A DNA stretch of 64,000 bases from Streptomyces clavuligerus (GTDB lineage: Bacteria > Actinomycetota > Actinomycetes > Streptomycetales > Streptomycetaceae): positions 806,001 through 870,000 of the forward strand of contig NZ_CP027858.1 in the NCBI RefSeq assembly GCF_005519465.1, written 5' to 3'. The position numbers and the translations under genes were made by a program. Below, piece by piece: positions 17,465-25,213 of this stretch; position 1 is the first letter of the stretch, and every line of letters begins with the position of its first letter. The notes under the pieces are model-generated. The model saw only the letters and a program-made list of their open reading frames with translations. It was not told where the DNA came from and searched no databases.

Positions 17465-17971
17465 ATGACCATGGACTACGCCGCGTACATCGCCTCGCTG
17501 CCCCGGGTGCTCGCCGGGGCGGCCCTGCTCATCCGCGACCCGGAGGGCCGCTGTCTGATCGTGGAGCCGAACTACCGGGACGGCTGGACCCTGCCGGGCG
17601 GAACGGTCGAGTCCGACGCGGGCGAGACCCCCCGGGAGGCGGCCCACCGGGAGACCCTGGAGGAGATCGGCCTCGCCGTCCCCCCGGGCCCGCTGCTCGC
17701 CGTCGACTGGGTACGGGCCCCGAACCGCCCGCCGATCGCGGCGTATGTGTACGACGGCGGCGTCCTCCCCCACGACCGGCTGGAGACGATCCGGCTCCAG
17801 GAGGCGGAACTGCTCTCCTGGCGCCTGGTACCCCCGGCCGAACTGCCGCGCCACCTCCCCGGGGCGCTCGCCTCCCGGGTGGCCGCCGCCCTCGACGGGC
17901 TGCGCGCGGGCCGGGGCCCGGTGGAACTGGTGGACGGCCTGCCGGTGGACACCGGGCGTTCGCCCGGGTGA
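17465..17971 (+). CDS. Nudix hydrolase
   Basis: This 168-residue protein carries a full Nudix box, GGTVESDAGETPREAA followed by HRETLEEIG at about residues 42-66, matching Gx5Ex7REUxEExGU. The substrate is a nucleoside diphosphate linked to another group; ADP-ribose is possible given the neighbours but not shown. A -10-like TAGGCT (17453-17458) lies six bases before the ATG, suggesting a leaderless transcript separate from the upstream gene. Confidence 0.9.
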   Translation: MTMDYAAYIASLPRVLAGAALLIRDPEGRCLIVEPNYRDGWTLPGGTVESDAGETPREAAHRETLEEIGLAVPPGPLLAVDWVRAPNRPPIAAYVYDGGVLPHDRLETIRLQEAELLSWRLVPPAELPRHLPGALASRVAAALDGLRAGRGPVELVDGLPVDTGRSPG

Positions 17972-18012
17972 GGACCGCGGCCTCGGGAAGTACCGGGTCG
18001 GCGCGCACCGGG

Positions 18013-18250
18013 CGGACGGGATGCCGACAGCACGGCCTAGGGGAGTGTCGTCACCATAGCGCCGTCCGTCCGGAAAACGGGCGGTTCGGCGCATGATGCG
18101 TGCAGATGCAAGGCGGAGGAGGGAGTCCATGCGGTGGGGGTCCCTCCCGGGCCGCCGGGCCCAGGGGGCCATCGGCGACTGACGACAACGCAGCAGATGT
18201 GCGTGCAAGGCGTCGCACCGCAGACGGGATGCCGACGGCACGACCTAGGG
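18013..18250 (+). repeat. Pair of 28-bp near-identical direct repeats before the sirtuin gene
   Basis: The segment 18013-18040 recurs at 18223-18250 with 26 of 28 bases identical, 210 bp apart. Each copy ends in CCTAGGG. The second copy supplies the -10-like TAGGGT (18246-18251), six bases before the sirtuin ATG, so the first copy may be a duplicated or decayed promoter. No gene is evident in the 286 bases between the Nudix and sirtuin genes. Confidence 0.6.
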
Positions 18251-18257
18251 TCGTCGT

Positions 18258-18980
18258 ATGAGTCTTGTCGCGATCCTGACCGGGGCGGGTGTCTCCACCG
18301 ACTCCGGTATCCCCGACTACCGGGGCCCGAACGGGCTGTGGCGGCGTGACCCCGAGGCCGAGAAGCTGGTCACGTACGACTGCTACCTGTCCGACCCGGA
18401 GATCCGCCGCCGGTCCTGGCTGATGCGGAGCACCAGTCCCGCGTGGGGCGCCGAGCCCAACGCCGCGCACCGGGCGATCGCCGCGCTGGAGCGACGGCCC
18501 GGATTCGCCGTGCGAGTGATCACGCAGAATGTGGACGGGCTGCATCAGCGCGCGGGGATCGCGGAGCGCAAGGTGCTGGAGCTGCACGGCACGATGCGGT
18601 CGGTGGTGTGCACCGGCTGCGGGGCGCGCTCCTCGATGGCGGAAGCGCTCGCCCGGGTGGCGGCGGGCGAGGACGATCCGCCGTGCCGGGTGTGCGGCTC
18701 CGTCCTGAAGTCGGCGACGGTGATGTTCGGGCAGCCGCTCGACCCGGAGGTGCTGGCGCGGGCGGTGGCGATCGCGCGGGCCGCCGATGTGTTCATGGCG
18801 GTGGGGACGAGTCTTCAGGTGCAGCCCGCGGCCTCCCTGGTGGGGATCGCGGCGGAACACGGCGCCCGGCTGTCGATCGTCAACGCGGAGCCCACGCCGT
18901 ACGACGGGATCGCGGACGAGATCGTCCGCGATCCGATCGGTACGGCGCTGCCCCGGCTGCTGGCGGCGCTGGAGCCCTGA
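18258..18980 (+). CDS. NAD-dependent protein deacylase (sirtuin)
   Basis: This 240-residue sirtuin has all catalytic blocks: GAGVSTDSGIPDYRG (NAD binding), TQNVDGLHQRAG, the catalytic His in LELHGTM, a zinc site formed by CTGC and CRVC, and VGTSLQVQPA. It removes acyl groups from lysines, consuming NAD and releasing O-acyl-ADP-ribose. It is not of the short macrodomain-linked SirTM type, because the zinc site and catalytic His are standard. The transcript is probably leaderless. It faces the alkylation-repair operon across a 12-bp tandem repeat array. Confidence 0.93.
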   Translation: MSLVAILTGAGVSTDSGIPDYRGPNGLWRRDPEAEKLVTYDCYLSDPEIRRRSWLMRSTSPAWGAEPNAAHRAIAALERRPGFAVRVITQNVDGLHQRAGIAERKVLELHGTMRSVVCTGCGARSSMAEALARVAAGEDDPPCRVCGSVLKSATVMFGQPLDPEVLARAVAIARAADVFMAVGTSLQVQPAASLVGIAAEHGARLSIVNAEPTPYDGIADEIVRDPIGTALPRLLAALEP

Positions 18981-19004
18981 GACCCGGCCCGGGGTCGCCC
19001 CCCC

Positions 19005-19100
19005 GGCCCGGATCTCAGCCCGGGTCTCGGCCCGGATCTCAGCCCGGGTCTCGGCCCGGGTCTCGGCCCGGATCTCGGCCCGGATCTCGGCCCGGGTCTC
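19005..19100. repeat. Eight tandem copies of a 12-bp repeat
   Basis: The unit (G/A)GCCCGG(A/G)TCTC is repeated eight times without interruption. Copies differ only at the first base and at the A/G position. The array fills the gap between the convergent sirtuin and ogt genes, and its last copy runs into the ogt stop codon (19099-19101). Each unit contains a CCCGGG or CCCGGA core. Confidence 0.9.
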
Positions 19101-19602
19101 AGAAGAGCGCCTCTTCGTGGGCGGTGTCCCGCCCGGCCTCGAAGGCGAGCAGGCCCCGCTTGCGGTCGATCCCGCCGCCGTAGCCGACGAGTTTGCCGGT
19201 GGAGCCGATGACCCGGTGGCAGGGGACGACGATGGACACCGGGTTCTTGCCGTTCGCGAGGCCGACGGCGCGGGATGCCCGGGGGTTGCCGAGCTCCTCG
19301 GCGAGTTCGCCGTAGGTGCGGGTCTCCCCGTAGGGGATCGTGAGCAGCCGGTCCCAGACCCTGCGCTGGAAGTCGGTGCCCTCCAGGCGCAGCGGCAGCT
19401 CGAAGACGGTCAGTTCGCGGTCGAAGTACGCCTGGAGCTGGCGGACGGCCTCCGTGAAGGGACGGGCGTCGGGCTCGCCGAAGGCGGACCGGTCGGGGCG
19501 GTGGCGCTGGTCGGTCATGTAGATGCCGCTGAGGACCCCGTCGGTCGCGACGAGGGTCAGCTCCCCGCAGGGGCTGTCGGCAACCGTGTGCTGCCTGGTC
19601 AT
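19099..19602 (-). CDS. ogt: Methylated-DNA-[protein]-cysteine S-methyltransferase
   Basis: This 167-residue repair protein transfers methyl groups from O6-methylguanine to its own cysteine. The active site IVVPCHRVIGSTGKLVGYGG is intact, preceded by the RAVGLANGKNP helix-turn-helix region. It lacks the Ada N-terminal domain, which is carried by the gene directly upstream. It starts 12 bases after the Ada-AlkA gene, forming a two-gene alkylation-repair operon. Confidence 0.95.
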   Translation of the reverse strand: MTRQHTVADSPCGELTLVATDGVLSGIYMTDQRHRPDRSAFGEPDARPFTEAVRQLQAYFDRELTVFELPLRLEGTDFQRRVWDRLLTIPYGETRTYGELAEELGNPRASRAVGLANGKNPVSIVVPCHRVIGSTGKLVGYGGGIDRKRGLLAFEAGRDTAHEEALF

Positions 19603-19614
19603 GGCGGTCTTTCC

Positions 19615-21090
19615 TTAGCTGGGGAGATGGTTGACGGGGTGGTCGTCGGTGGCCCAGAGGTACTGGACCGCGTAGGCGCGCCAGGGCCGCCAGCCGGCCG
19701 CGTGCGCGGTCAGCGCGGCGGGGGTGGCGGGCAGGCCGAGGGCGTGGGCGGCGCGGCGGACACCGAGGTCGCCGGGGAGGAAGGCGTCCGGGTCGCCGAG
19801 GGCGCGCATGGCGATCACCTCGACGGTCCAGGGGCCGAAGCCCGGCAGGGCGTGCAGAACGGCGCGGGCCTCCTCCCAGTCGCTGTCGACGCCGAGCCCG
19901 AGCGAGCCGTCGGCCAGGGCCGTCACCAGGGTGGTGAGGGTGGTGCGGCGGCTGCGGGGCAGCGCCAGGGCCTCGGGGTCGAGACCGGCGAGCGCGGCGG
20001 GCGGGGGGAAGAGATGGGTGAGCCCTCCCTCCGGGTCCATGATGCTCTCACCGTGGGCCCGGACCAGACGGGCGGCGTGGGTCCGGGCGGCGGCCGTGGA
20101 GACCTGCTGCCCGAGGACCGCCCGGACGGCGAACTCGGCCGCGTCGACGGTGCCCGGCACCCGGCGGCCGGGGGCCGCGTCGACGAGGGGCCGCAGCACC
20201 GGGTCGGCGCGGAGCCGTTCGTCCACGGCGACGGGGTCGGCGTCGAGGTCGAGCAGCCGACGGCAGCGGTTGATCGCGATGGTGAGGTCGCGCGGATCGG
20301 TCAGGGCGAGCCGGCAGGCGATGTGCCCGGGGCGCGGGGCGAGGGCGACGGTGGCGTGCCCGTGCGGGAGGCGCAGGGTGCGCCGGTAGGCGCCGTCGCG
20401 CCACTCCTCGACACCGGGGACGGCCGTCGCGGCGAGATGGCCGAAGAGATTGCTGGGGTCGAGGGGTTCGCGGTAGGGCAGCCGGAGGGTGATCACACCG
20501 GGCGCGGGCACGGGCGCGGCGGCGGACCGCGCGGCGCGGGCCCGCAGCTCGCCCGGGGCGAGGGCGAAGACCTCGCGGACGGTCTCGTTGAAGGTGCGGA
20601 CGGAGGAGAAGCCCGCCGCGAAGGCGACCTCGGCGAGCGGGAGCGCCGTGGTCTCGATGAGCAGCCGCGCGGTCTGGGCCCGCTGGGCGCGCGCCAGGGC
20701 GAGCGGGCCCGCGCCCAGCTCGGCGCCGATCTGCCGCTCGATCTGCCGGGTGGAGTACCCGAGCCGTGCGGCGAGCCCCGGTACGCCCTCGCGGTCCACG
20801 ACCCCGTCGCCGATCAGCCGCATGGCCCGGGCCACGGTGTCGGCGCGCGCGTTCCACTCCGGGGACCCGGGGCTGGTGTCGGGCCTGCACCGTTTGCAGG
20901 CCCGGAATCCGGCCTGCTGGCAGGCGGCGGCGCTGGGGTAGAAGGTCATGTTCTCGGGTTTCGGGGGCACCACCGGGCAGCTCGGCCGGCAGTAGATCCC
21001 GGTGGTCAGCACGGCGGTGAAGAACCACCCGTCGAAACGGGAGTCCTTCGACTGGACGGCGCGGACACAGCGCTCGGTGTCGGTGTGCAT
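19615..21090 (-). CDS. Ada-AlkA fusion: alkylation-response regulator and 3-methyladenine DNA glycosylase
   Basis: This 491-residue protein joins three parts. Residues about 8-75 form the Ada zinc-cysteine domain (YCRPSC with Cys34 and Cys38, then ACKRCRP), where Cys34 would be the methyl-accepting sensor. Residues about 85-175 form an AraC-type DNA-binding domain (SVRTFNETVREVFALAPGELR). Residues about 190-480 form an AlkA glycosylase with the helix-hairpin-helix LPGFGPWTVEVIAMRALG and a catalytic Asp in LPGDLGVRRA. It would sense methylphosphotriester damage, activate transcription and excise alkylated bases. A -10-like GATTCT six bases before the ATG suggests a leaderless, probably self-activated, transcript. 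Confidence 0.95.
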   Translation of the reverse strand: MHTDTERCVRAVQSKDSRFDGWFFTAVLTTGIYCRPSCPVVPPKPENMTFYPSAAACQQAGFRACKRCRPDTSPGSPEWNARADTVARAMRLIGDGVVDREGVPGLAARLGYSTRQIERQIGAELGAGPLALARAQRAQTARLLIETTALPLAEVAFAAGFSSVRTFNETVREVFALAPGELRARAARSAAAPVPAPGVITLRLPYREPLDPSNLFGHLAATAVPGVEEWRDGAYRRTLRLPHGHATVALAPRPGHIACRLALTDPRDLTIAINRCRRLLDLDADPVAVDERLRADPVLRPLVDAAPGRRVPGTVDAAEFAVRAVLGQQVSTAAARTHAARLVRAHGESIMDPEGGLTHLFPPPAALAGLDPEALALPRSRRTTLTTLVTALADGSLGLGVDSDWEEARAVLHALPGFGPWTVEVIAMRALGDPDAFLPGDLGVRRAAHALGLPATPAALTAHAAGWRPWRAYAVQYLWATDDHPVNHLPS

Positions 21091-21183
21091 GCCTCAAGAA
21101 TCCGCCCCGGAGGACGCTGATGCTGGCGGAAAAACGACATCACCCTGCCGCTGCCAGGTACTGGCCGCCGCTCTCTCAGTGGG

Positions 21184-21699
21184 TCAGCGGGTGTGTACCG
21201 CCGCGAAGGCCGCGTACGCGGGGGCGTCGAAGAGGACGAACCAGACCGTCCGGACCGGCGGGGCGGCGCTCTCGGCGACGGTGCCGAGCGCGATGCGGGC
21301 CGCGTCGTCCAGGGGCCAGCGGTAGACCCCCGTGGAGATCGCCGGGAACGCGACCGTCTCCGCGCCCAGCTCCGCCGCCACCCGCAGCGAGCTGCGATAA
21401 CACTGCGCGAGCAGCCCGCCGCGGTCCTCGTCGGCGGACCAGACGGGGCCCACCGTGTGGATCACATGGCGGGCGGCGAGCCGCCCCGCCGTCGTGGCGA
21501 CAGCCTCCCCCGTGGCCAGGCCCCGTCCCCAGTGCGACGCGCGCAGCGCCCGGCACTCCGCCAGGATCTCCGGGCCGCCCCTGCGGTGGATCGCGCCGTC
21601 GACGCCGCCCCCGCCGAGGAGGGAGGAGTTCGCGGCGTTGACGATCGCGTCGACGGACATCTCCGTGATGTCGCCCCGGACAAGCCTGATCTCCGTCAT
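21184..21699 (-). CDS. Macrodomain protein (ADP-ribose or O-acetyl-ADP-ribose binding)
   Basis: This 171-residue protein is one macrodomain: MTEIRLVRGDITEMSVDAIV, NAANSSLLGGGGVDGAIHRRGG, HTVGPVW and AFPAISTGVYRWP. Such proteins hydrolyse O-acetyl-ADP-ribose or remove ADP-ribose from proteins. It could process the O-acyl-ADP-ribose made by the sirtuin 2.2 kb away. The ATG at 21699 begins at the domain; the longer in-frame reading upstream is repeat-derived. It is transcribed leftwards after the oxidoreductase gene. Confidence 0.9.
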   Translation of the reverse strand: MTEIRLVRGDITEMSVDAIVNAANSSLLGGGGVDGAIHRRGGPEILAECRALRASHWGRGLATGEAVATTAGRLAARHVIHTVGPVWSADEDRGGLLAQCYRSSLRVAAELGAETVAFPAISTGVYRWPLDDAARIALGTVAESAAPPVRTVWFVLFDAPAYAAFAAVHTR

Positions 21700-21808
21700 C
21701 ACCCGTCCCTCCGTCACCGTACGTCCCTCGTCATCGCACGTCCGCCTTCCGCCCTTGCACGTCGCTCCGTCATCACCCGTCCGCCCTCCACCCCGGCGCG
21801 TCGCCCCG
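21700..21808. repeat. Degenerate short repeats upstream of the macrodomain gene
   Basis: This 109-base spacer consists of imperfect copies of a unit like CGTCCGCC...CCGTCATCRC, roughly 25-35 bp long. On the minus strand the copies create several ATG-containing phrases resembling the true macrodomain start, so the gene's 5' end seems to have been duplicated and eroded. Confidence 0.45.
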
Positions 21809-23233
21809 TCACCGCGCGTCCGCCTTCCGCAGCGCCCGCCAGACCGCCTTCGCCGCGTTGTGCCCGGACATGCCGTGCACCCCGGGGCCCGGCCAGGCCG
21901 CGGACGAGCAGAGGAACACCGACGGGTGCCGGGTCGTGTACGGGAACAGCGTGGGCCCAGGGCGCAGCAGCAGTTGGAGGCCGCTCGCGGCGCCGCAGGC
22001 GATGTCGCCGCCGACGTAGTTGGCGTTGCGCTCGGCCAGCACCGGCGGGCCCGCCGTGGCACGGGCCAGGACCCGGTCGCGGAACCCGGGGGCGAAGCGT
22101 TCGATCTGCCGCTCGACGGCGTCGGTCAGGTCGCCGCGCCAGCCGTGCGGGACATGGCCGTACGCCCAGAAGACCTGGCGGCCCTCGGGCGCCCGGGAGG
22201 GGTCCACCAGGCTGGGCTGGGCGGTGATCAGGAAGGGCCGCTCGGGCGCGCTGCCCCCGGTGGCGGCCTTCAGCGCGGTGTCGATGTCCCGGCTGCCCGG
22301 ACCGATCTGGACGGTGCCCGCCACCCGGGGCTCCCGCGCGGTCCAGGGCACGGGCCCGTCGAGCGCGTAGTCGATCTTGAAGGCGGCGGCTCCGTACCGG
22401 TAGCGCGCGTAGGCGTGGCCGAGCCCCGCGATCCGGGCGAGCGCGGTCGGCGAGGTGTCGAAGAGATAGGCGCGCGCGGGCGGCAGGTCGTCCAGCCGCT
22501 TCACCTCGAAACCGGTGGTGACCTCGCCCCCGAGGTCCCGCAGATAGGCGGTGAGGGCGTCGGCGATCGCCTGCGAGCCGCCCCGGGGCAGCGGCCAGCC
22601 CTTCTCGTGCGCGGCGAGCGCGAAGAGCAGCCCGACCCCGCTGGTCGCCACGCCGTTCAGCGGGGCGATGACATGGGCGACCAGCCCGGCGAGCAGCGCC
22701 CGGGCCCGGTCCTCGTGGAAGCGGCGCATCAGCCAGCCGTACGGCAGGAGTCCCACGCTCCCGAAGCGGGCGAGCCCCAGCGGGTCCCGGGGCAGGGCGG
22801 TCAGCGGCAGGGACATGAAGTCGCGGACGAGGACGTCCCAGCGGCCGAGGAAGGGGCTGATCAGCCGCCGGTAGGTACCGGCGTCCCGCGCCCCGAAGGA
22901 CGCGGCGGTCTCGGCGACGGAACGGGAGAGCACGGCGGCGGTGCCGTCGTCGAAGGGGTGGGCCATCGGCAGCTCGGGGTGGAGCCACTCCAGCCCGTAG
23001 CGCCGAAGCGGCATCCGGGCGAACGCGGGCGACCCGATGCCCAGCGGATGCACGGCCGAGCAGGGGTCGTGCCGGAAGCCCGGCAGGGTCAGCTCCTCGG
23101 TGCGCGCGCCGCCGCCGACCGTCCCCTTCGCCTCGAAGACGGCGACGGCCAGTCCCCTGCGGGCCAGTTCGACGGCGGCCGTCAGCCCGTTGGGGCCCGC
23201 ACCCACCACGACGGCGTCGAGCATCGGTGTCAC
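21809..23233 (-). CDS. Phytoene-desaturase-like FAD oxidoreductase
   Basis: This 474-residue flavoprotein has an N-terminal Rossmann motif [20 protein letters not shown] and the second block GGGARTEEL typical of phytoene dehydrogenase-like amine oxidases. The C-terminal [16 protein letters not shown] is the usual FAD-contact motif. The family includes carotenoid desaturases and retinol saturases. No other carotenoid genes are nearby, so the substrate is unknown. The GTG at 23233 has AAGGAG seven bases upstream and is preferred over the ATG at 23224. Confidence 0.85.
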   Translation of the reverse strand: MTPMLDAVVVGAGPNGLTAAVELARRGLAVAVFEAKGTVGGGARTEELTLPGFRHDPCSAVHPLGIGSPAFARMPLRRYGLEWLHPELPMAHPFDDGTAAVLSRSVAETAASFGARDAGTYRRLISPFLGRWDVLVRDFMSLPLTALPRDPLGLARFGSVGLLPYGWLMRRFHEDRARALLAGLVAHVIAPLNGVATSGVGLLFALAAHEKGWPLPRGGSQAIADALTAYLRDLGGEVTTGFEVKRLDDLPPARAYLFDTSPTALARIAGLGHAYARYRYGAAAFKIDYALDGPVPWTAREPRVAGTVQIGPGSRDIDTALKAATGGSAPERPFLITAQPSLVDPSRAPEGRQVFWAYGHVPHGWRGDLTDAVERQIERFAPGFRDRVLARATAGPPVLAERNANYVGGDIACGAASGLQLLLRPGPTLFPYTTRHPSVFLCSSAAWPGPGVHGMSGHNAAKAVWRALRKADAR

Positions 23234-23331
23234 GCGCGGACTCCTTCGTCATCCGATGTCGTCATCCGATGGACAGGTCCCCAGGATATTCCCGCGCACC
23301 GGCGGTACGGACCCGGGTACGGTCCACCGCG

Positions 23332-24153
23332 ATGAGCACTGTGTACGACGAAGCAGCGGGAGACAGGGCCGTACGGGCCATGGTGGGGCGGCTGTCGGAG
23401 GTGGACGGCGTGGTCGCCGTGGCCCTGGGCGGCAGCCGGGCCCGGGGCGCGCACCGGCCGGACTCCGACTGGGATCTGGGCGTCTACTACCGGGGCGCGG
23501 TCGACGTCGGGGCGCTGACGGCGCTCGCGGCGGAGCTGACCGGCGGGCCGGTGGCGGTCGCGGGTCCGGGCGGCTGGGGCCCCTGGGTGAACGGCGGGGC
23601 GTGGCTGCGGGTGGGCGGGGTGCCCGTGGACTGGATTCTGCGCGATCTGGACCGGGTGGAACGGGTCTGGGAGGGGTGCCGGGAGGGCCGCTACGAGGTG
23701 GGGGTCCAGGCCGGGCACCCGCTGGGCTTCTGGTCGCCCGCCTACCCGGGCGAGGTGGCACTCGGCCGGGTCCTGTCCGACCCGTCGGGGGCGCTCACGG
23801 CGCTGAAGGAGGCGGCCGGGCGCTATCCGCCCGCGCTGCGCGCGGCGCTGACCGCCGCGTCCTGGGAGGCGGAGTTCTCGGTGGCCGCGGCGGACAGGTC
23901 GGTGGGCTCCGGGGACACGCTCCACGGGGCGCTCTGCCTCGCCCGCGCGTTCGGGGTGCTGACGCAGTCCCTGTACGCGCATCACGGCGTGTGGTGCCTC
24001 AACGAGAAGGGCGCGCTCGCGGGGGCGGCGGCCCTGCCGGACACCCCGGCGGACTTCGCCGGGCGGGTGACGCGGGCGCTGACGGGCCTGGACCGGGACG
24101 CGGTACGGCTCGCGGACGCGGTGGTGCGCGAGGTCCGCGCGCTGTGGACCTGA
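23332..24153 (+). CDS. Nucleotidyltransferase-domain protein
   Basis: This 273-residue protein has a polymerase-beta-type nucleotidyltransferase core near the N-terminus: ALGGSRARG followed by SDWDLGVYY, giving the G-S and D-x-D metal-binding motifs. The C-terminal half is helical (TAASWEAEFS, HGALCLARAFGVLTQSLYA) and resembles the substrate-binding part of aminoglycoside or small-molecule nucleotidyltransferases. It may adenylylate a small molecule, possibly a drug; this is not established. It stands alone between a divergent oxidoreductase and a convergent phosphatase. Confidence 0.8.
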   Translation: MSTVYDEAAGDRAVRAMVGRLSEVDGVVAVALGGSRARGAHRPDSDWDLGVYYRGAVDVGALTALAAELTGGPVAVAGPGGWGPWVNGGAWLRVGGVPVDWILRDLDRVERVWEGCREGRYEVGVQAGHPLGFWSPAYPGEVALGRVLSDPSGALTALKEAAGRYPPALRAALTAASWEAEFSVAAADRSVGSGDTLHGALCLARAFGVLTQSLYAHHGVWCLNEKGALAGAAALPDTPADFAGRVTRALTGLDRDAVRLADAVVREVRALWT

Positions 24154-24192
24154 ACCGCGCGGGCGGCCGGGCGTCCCGGCGGCCCGCGCGGT
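24154..24192. terminator. Bidirectional hairpin between convergent genes
   Basis: Eleven bases at 24154-24164 pair perfectly with 24182-24192. Inside, CCGGG and CCCGG form a further 5-bp stem with a three-base loop. It starts immediately after one stop codon and lies 12 bases from the convergent stop. Confidence 0.75.
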
Positions 24193-24204
24193 CGGTCCCG
24201 GCGG

Positions 24205-25029
24205 TTACTGGGCGGTGAGCAGCGCGCGGACCCGTTCGGCGGTGCGGGCCGAGCGGGCGGCGGTGAACGGCAGCGCGTTGCCGCCGCCGAGCCGGAACCG
24301 CTCCCCCGAGACCGTCAGGTGCTCCCCGCCCGCCTCGCTCACGAGCAGCAGTCCGGCGGCGTGGTCCCAGGCGTACTCCCAGCTGAAGGCGACCGCGTCG
24401 AGCGCGCCCCGGGCGACGGCCAGATACTCCAGCCCGGCCGAGCCGCAGGGGCGCGGACGCACCCCCGGCACCCGCAGCCCGAGCAGCGCCCGCTTCTGGG
24501 CGTCGGTGGTGTAGTCGGGGTGGGACGTCGCCACCTCGATCTCCGCTCCGGGCGCGGGCTCGCCTGAGCTCAGCCGCACCCCGTCCAGCCAGGCGCCCGC
24601 GCCGCGTATCGCCGTCGCCATCTGCCCGAGGGCGGGGGCGTAGGTCCAGGAGGCCAGGGTCTCGCCCCGGACGGCGAGGGCGACGAGGGTGCAGAAGCCG
24701 TCCTCGCCGCGGACGAACTGGCGGGTGCCGTCCACGGGGTCGACGATCCAGACGGGCGCGTCGCCGTGCAGGGCCTCGTACACGGCGGGGTCGTGGTCCA
24801 CCGCTTCCTCGCCGACGACGACCGAGCCGGGCAGCAGCGCGGTCAGGGAGGCGGTGAGGTGTTCCTCGGCGAGCCGGTCGGCGGTGGTCACCAGGTCGTG
24901 CGGGCCGCTCTTGGCCGTGATCTCGTCCTCGGCCAGCCGGCGGTGGCGCGGCAGGATCTCGGCGGCGGCGGCCTTGTGGATCGCCTCCTCGACAGCGGAC
25001 AGGTCCCCGGCAAGAAATTCATCGATCAT
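24205..25029 (-). CDS. Inositol monophosphatase family protein
   Basis: This 274-residue enzyme belongs to the Mg-dependent, Li-sensitive phosphatase family. It shows GEEAVDHD (first metal Glu), WIVDPVDGTRQF (the DPxDGT signature near residue 95) and the C-terminal WEYAWDHAAGLLLVSEAGG. Possible substrates include inositol phosphate, histidinol phosphate and 3'-phosphoadenosine phosphates. DPVDGTRQF resembles the histidinol-phosphatase branch, but I would not commit. It is divergent from the lipoate-ligase-like gene. Confidence 0.88.
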   Translation of the reverse strand: MIDEFLAGDLSAVEEAIHKAAAAEILPRHRRLAEDEITAKSGPHDLVTTADRLAEEHLTASLTALLPGSVVVGEEAVDHDPAVYEALHGDAPVWIVDPVDGTRQFVRGEDGFCTLVALAVRGETLASWTYAPALGQMATAIRGAGAWLDGVRLSSGEPAPGAEIEVATSHPDYTTDAQKRALLGLRVPGVRPRPCGSAGLEYLAVARGALDAVAFSWEYAWDHAAGLLLVSEAGGEHLTVSGERFRLGGGNALPFTAARSARTAERVRALLTAQ

Positions 25030-25213
25030 CCGTCCAGCTAAACACGGCCCGGCCCGGTGCCGGAGCCCGGCCCGGTCCCGGCCGCCCGGAACCCCTCACG
25101 GCCTGGGGCGACAGCGGTCCCCGTTCGGCGCCGGGAGTACGCTGCTGCTGTTCACGACGGTGTACGGGCGGGGACCCGGGGAGTCCGGGCCGACAGAACC
25201 GAAAGGCTCCGGC

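Noticed and set aside
19005..19100. 12-bp array considered as a CRISPR or origin iterons
   Set aside because: There are no spacers, the units are contiguous, and no cas, rep or par gene is nearby.
23332..24153. Nucleotidyltransferase considered as the toxin or antitoxin of a MNT/HEPN or AbiE-type system
   Set aside because: It is about 270 residues with its own C-terminal domain and has no small partner gene in the same direction.
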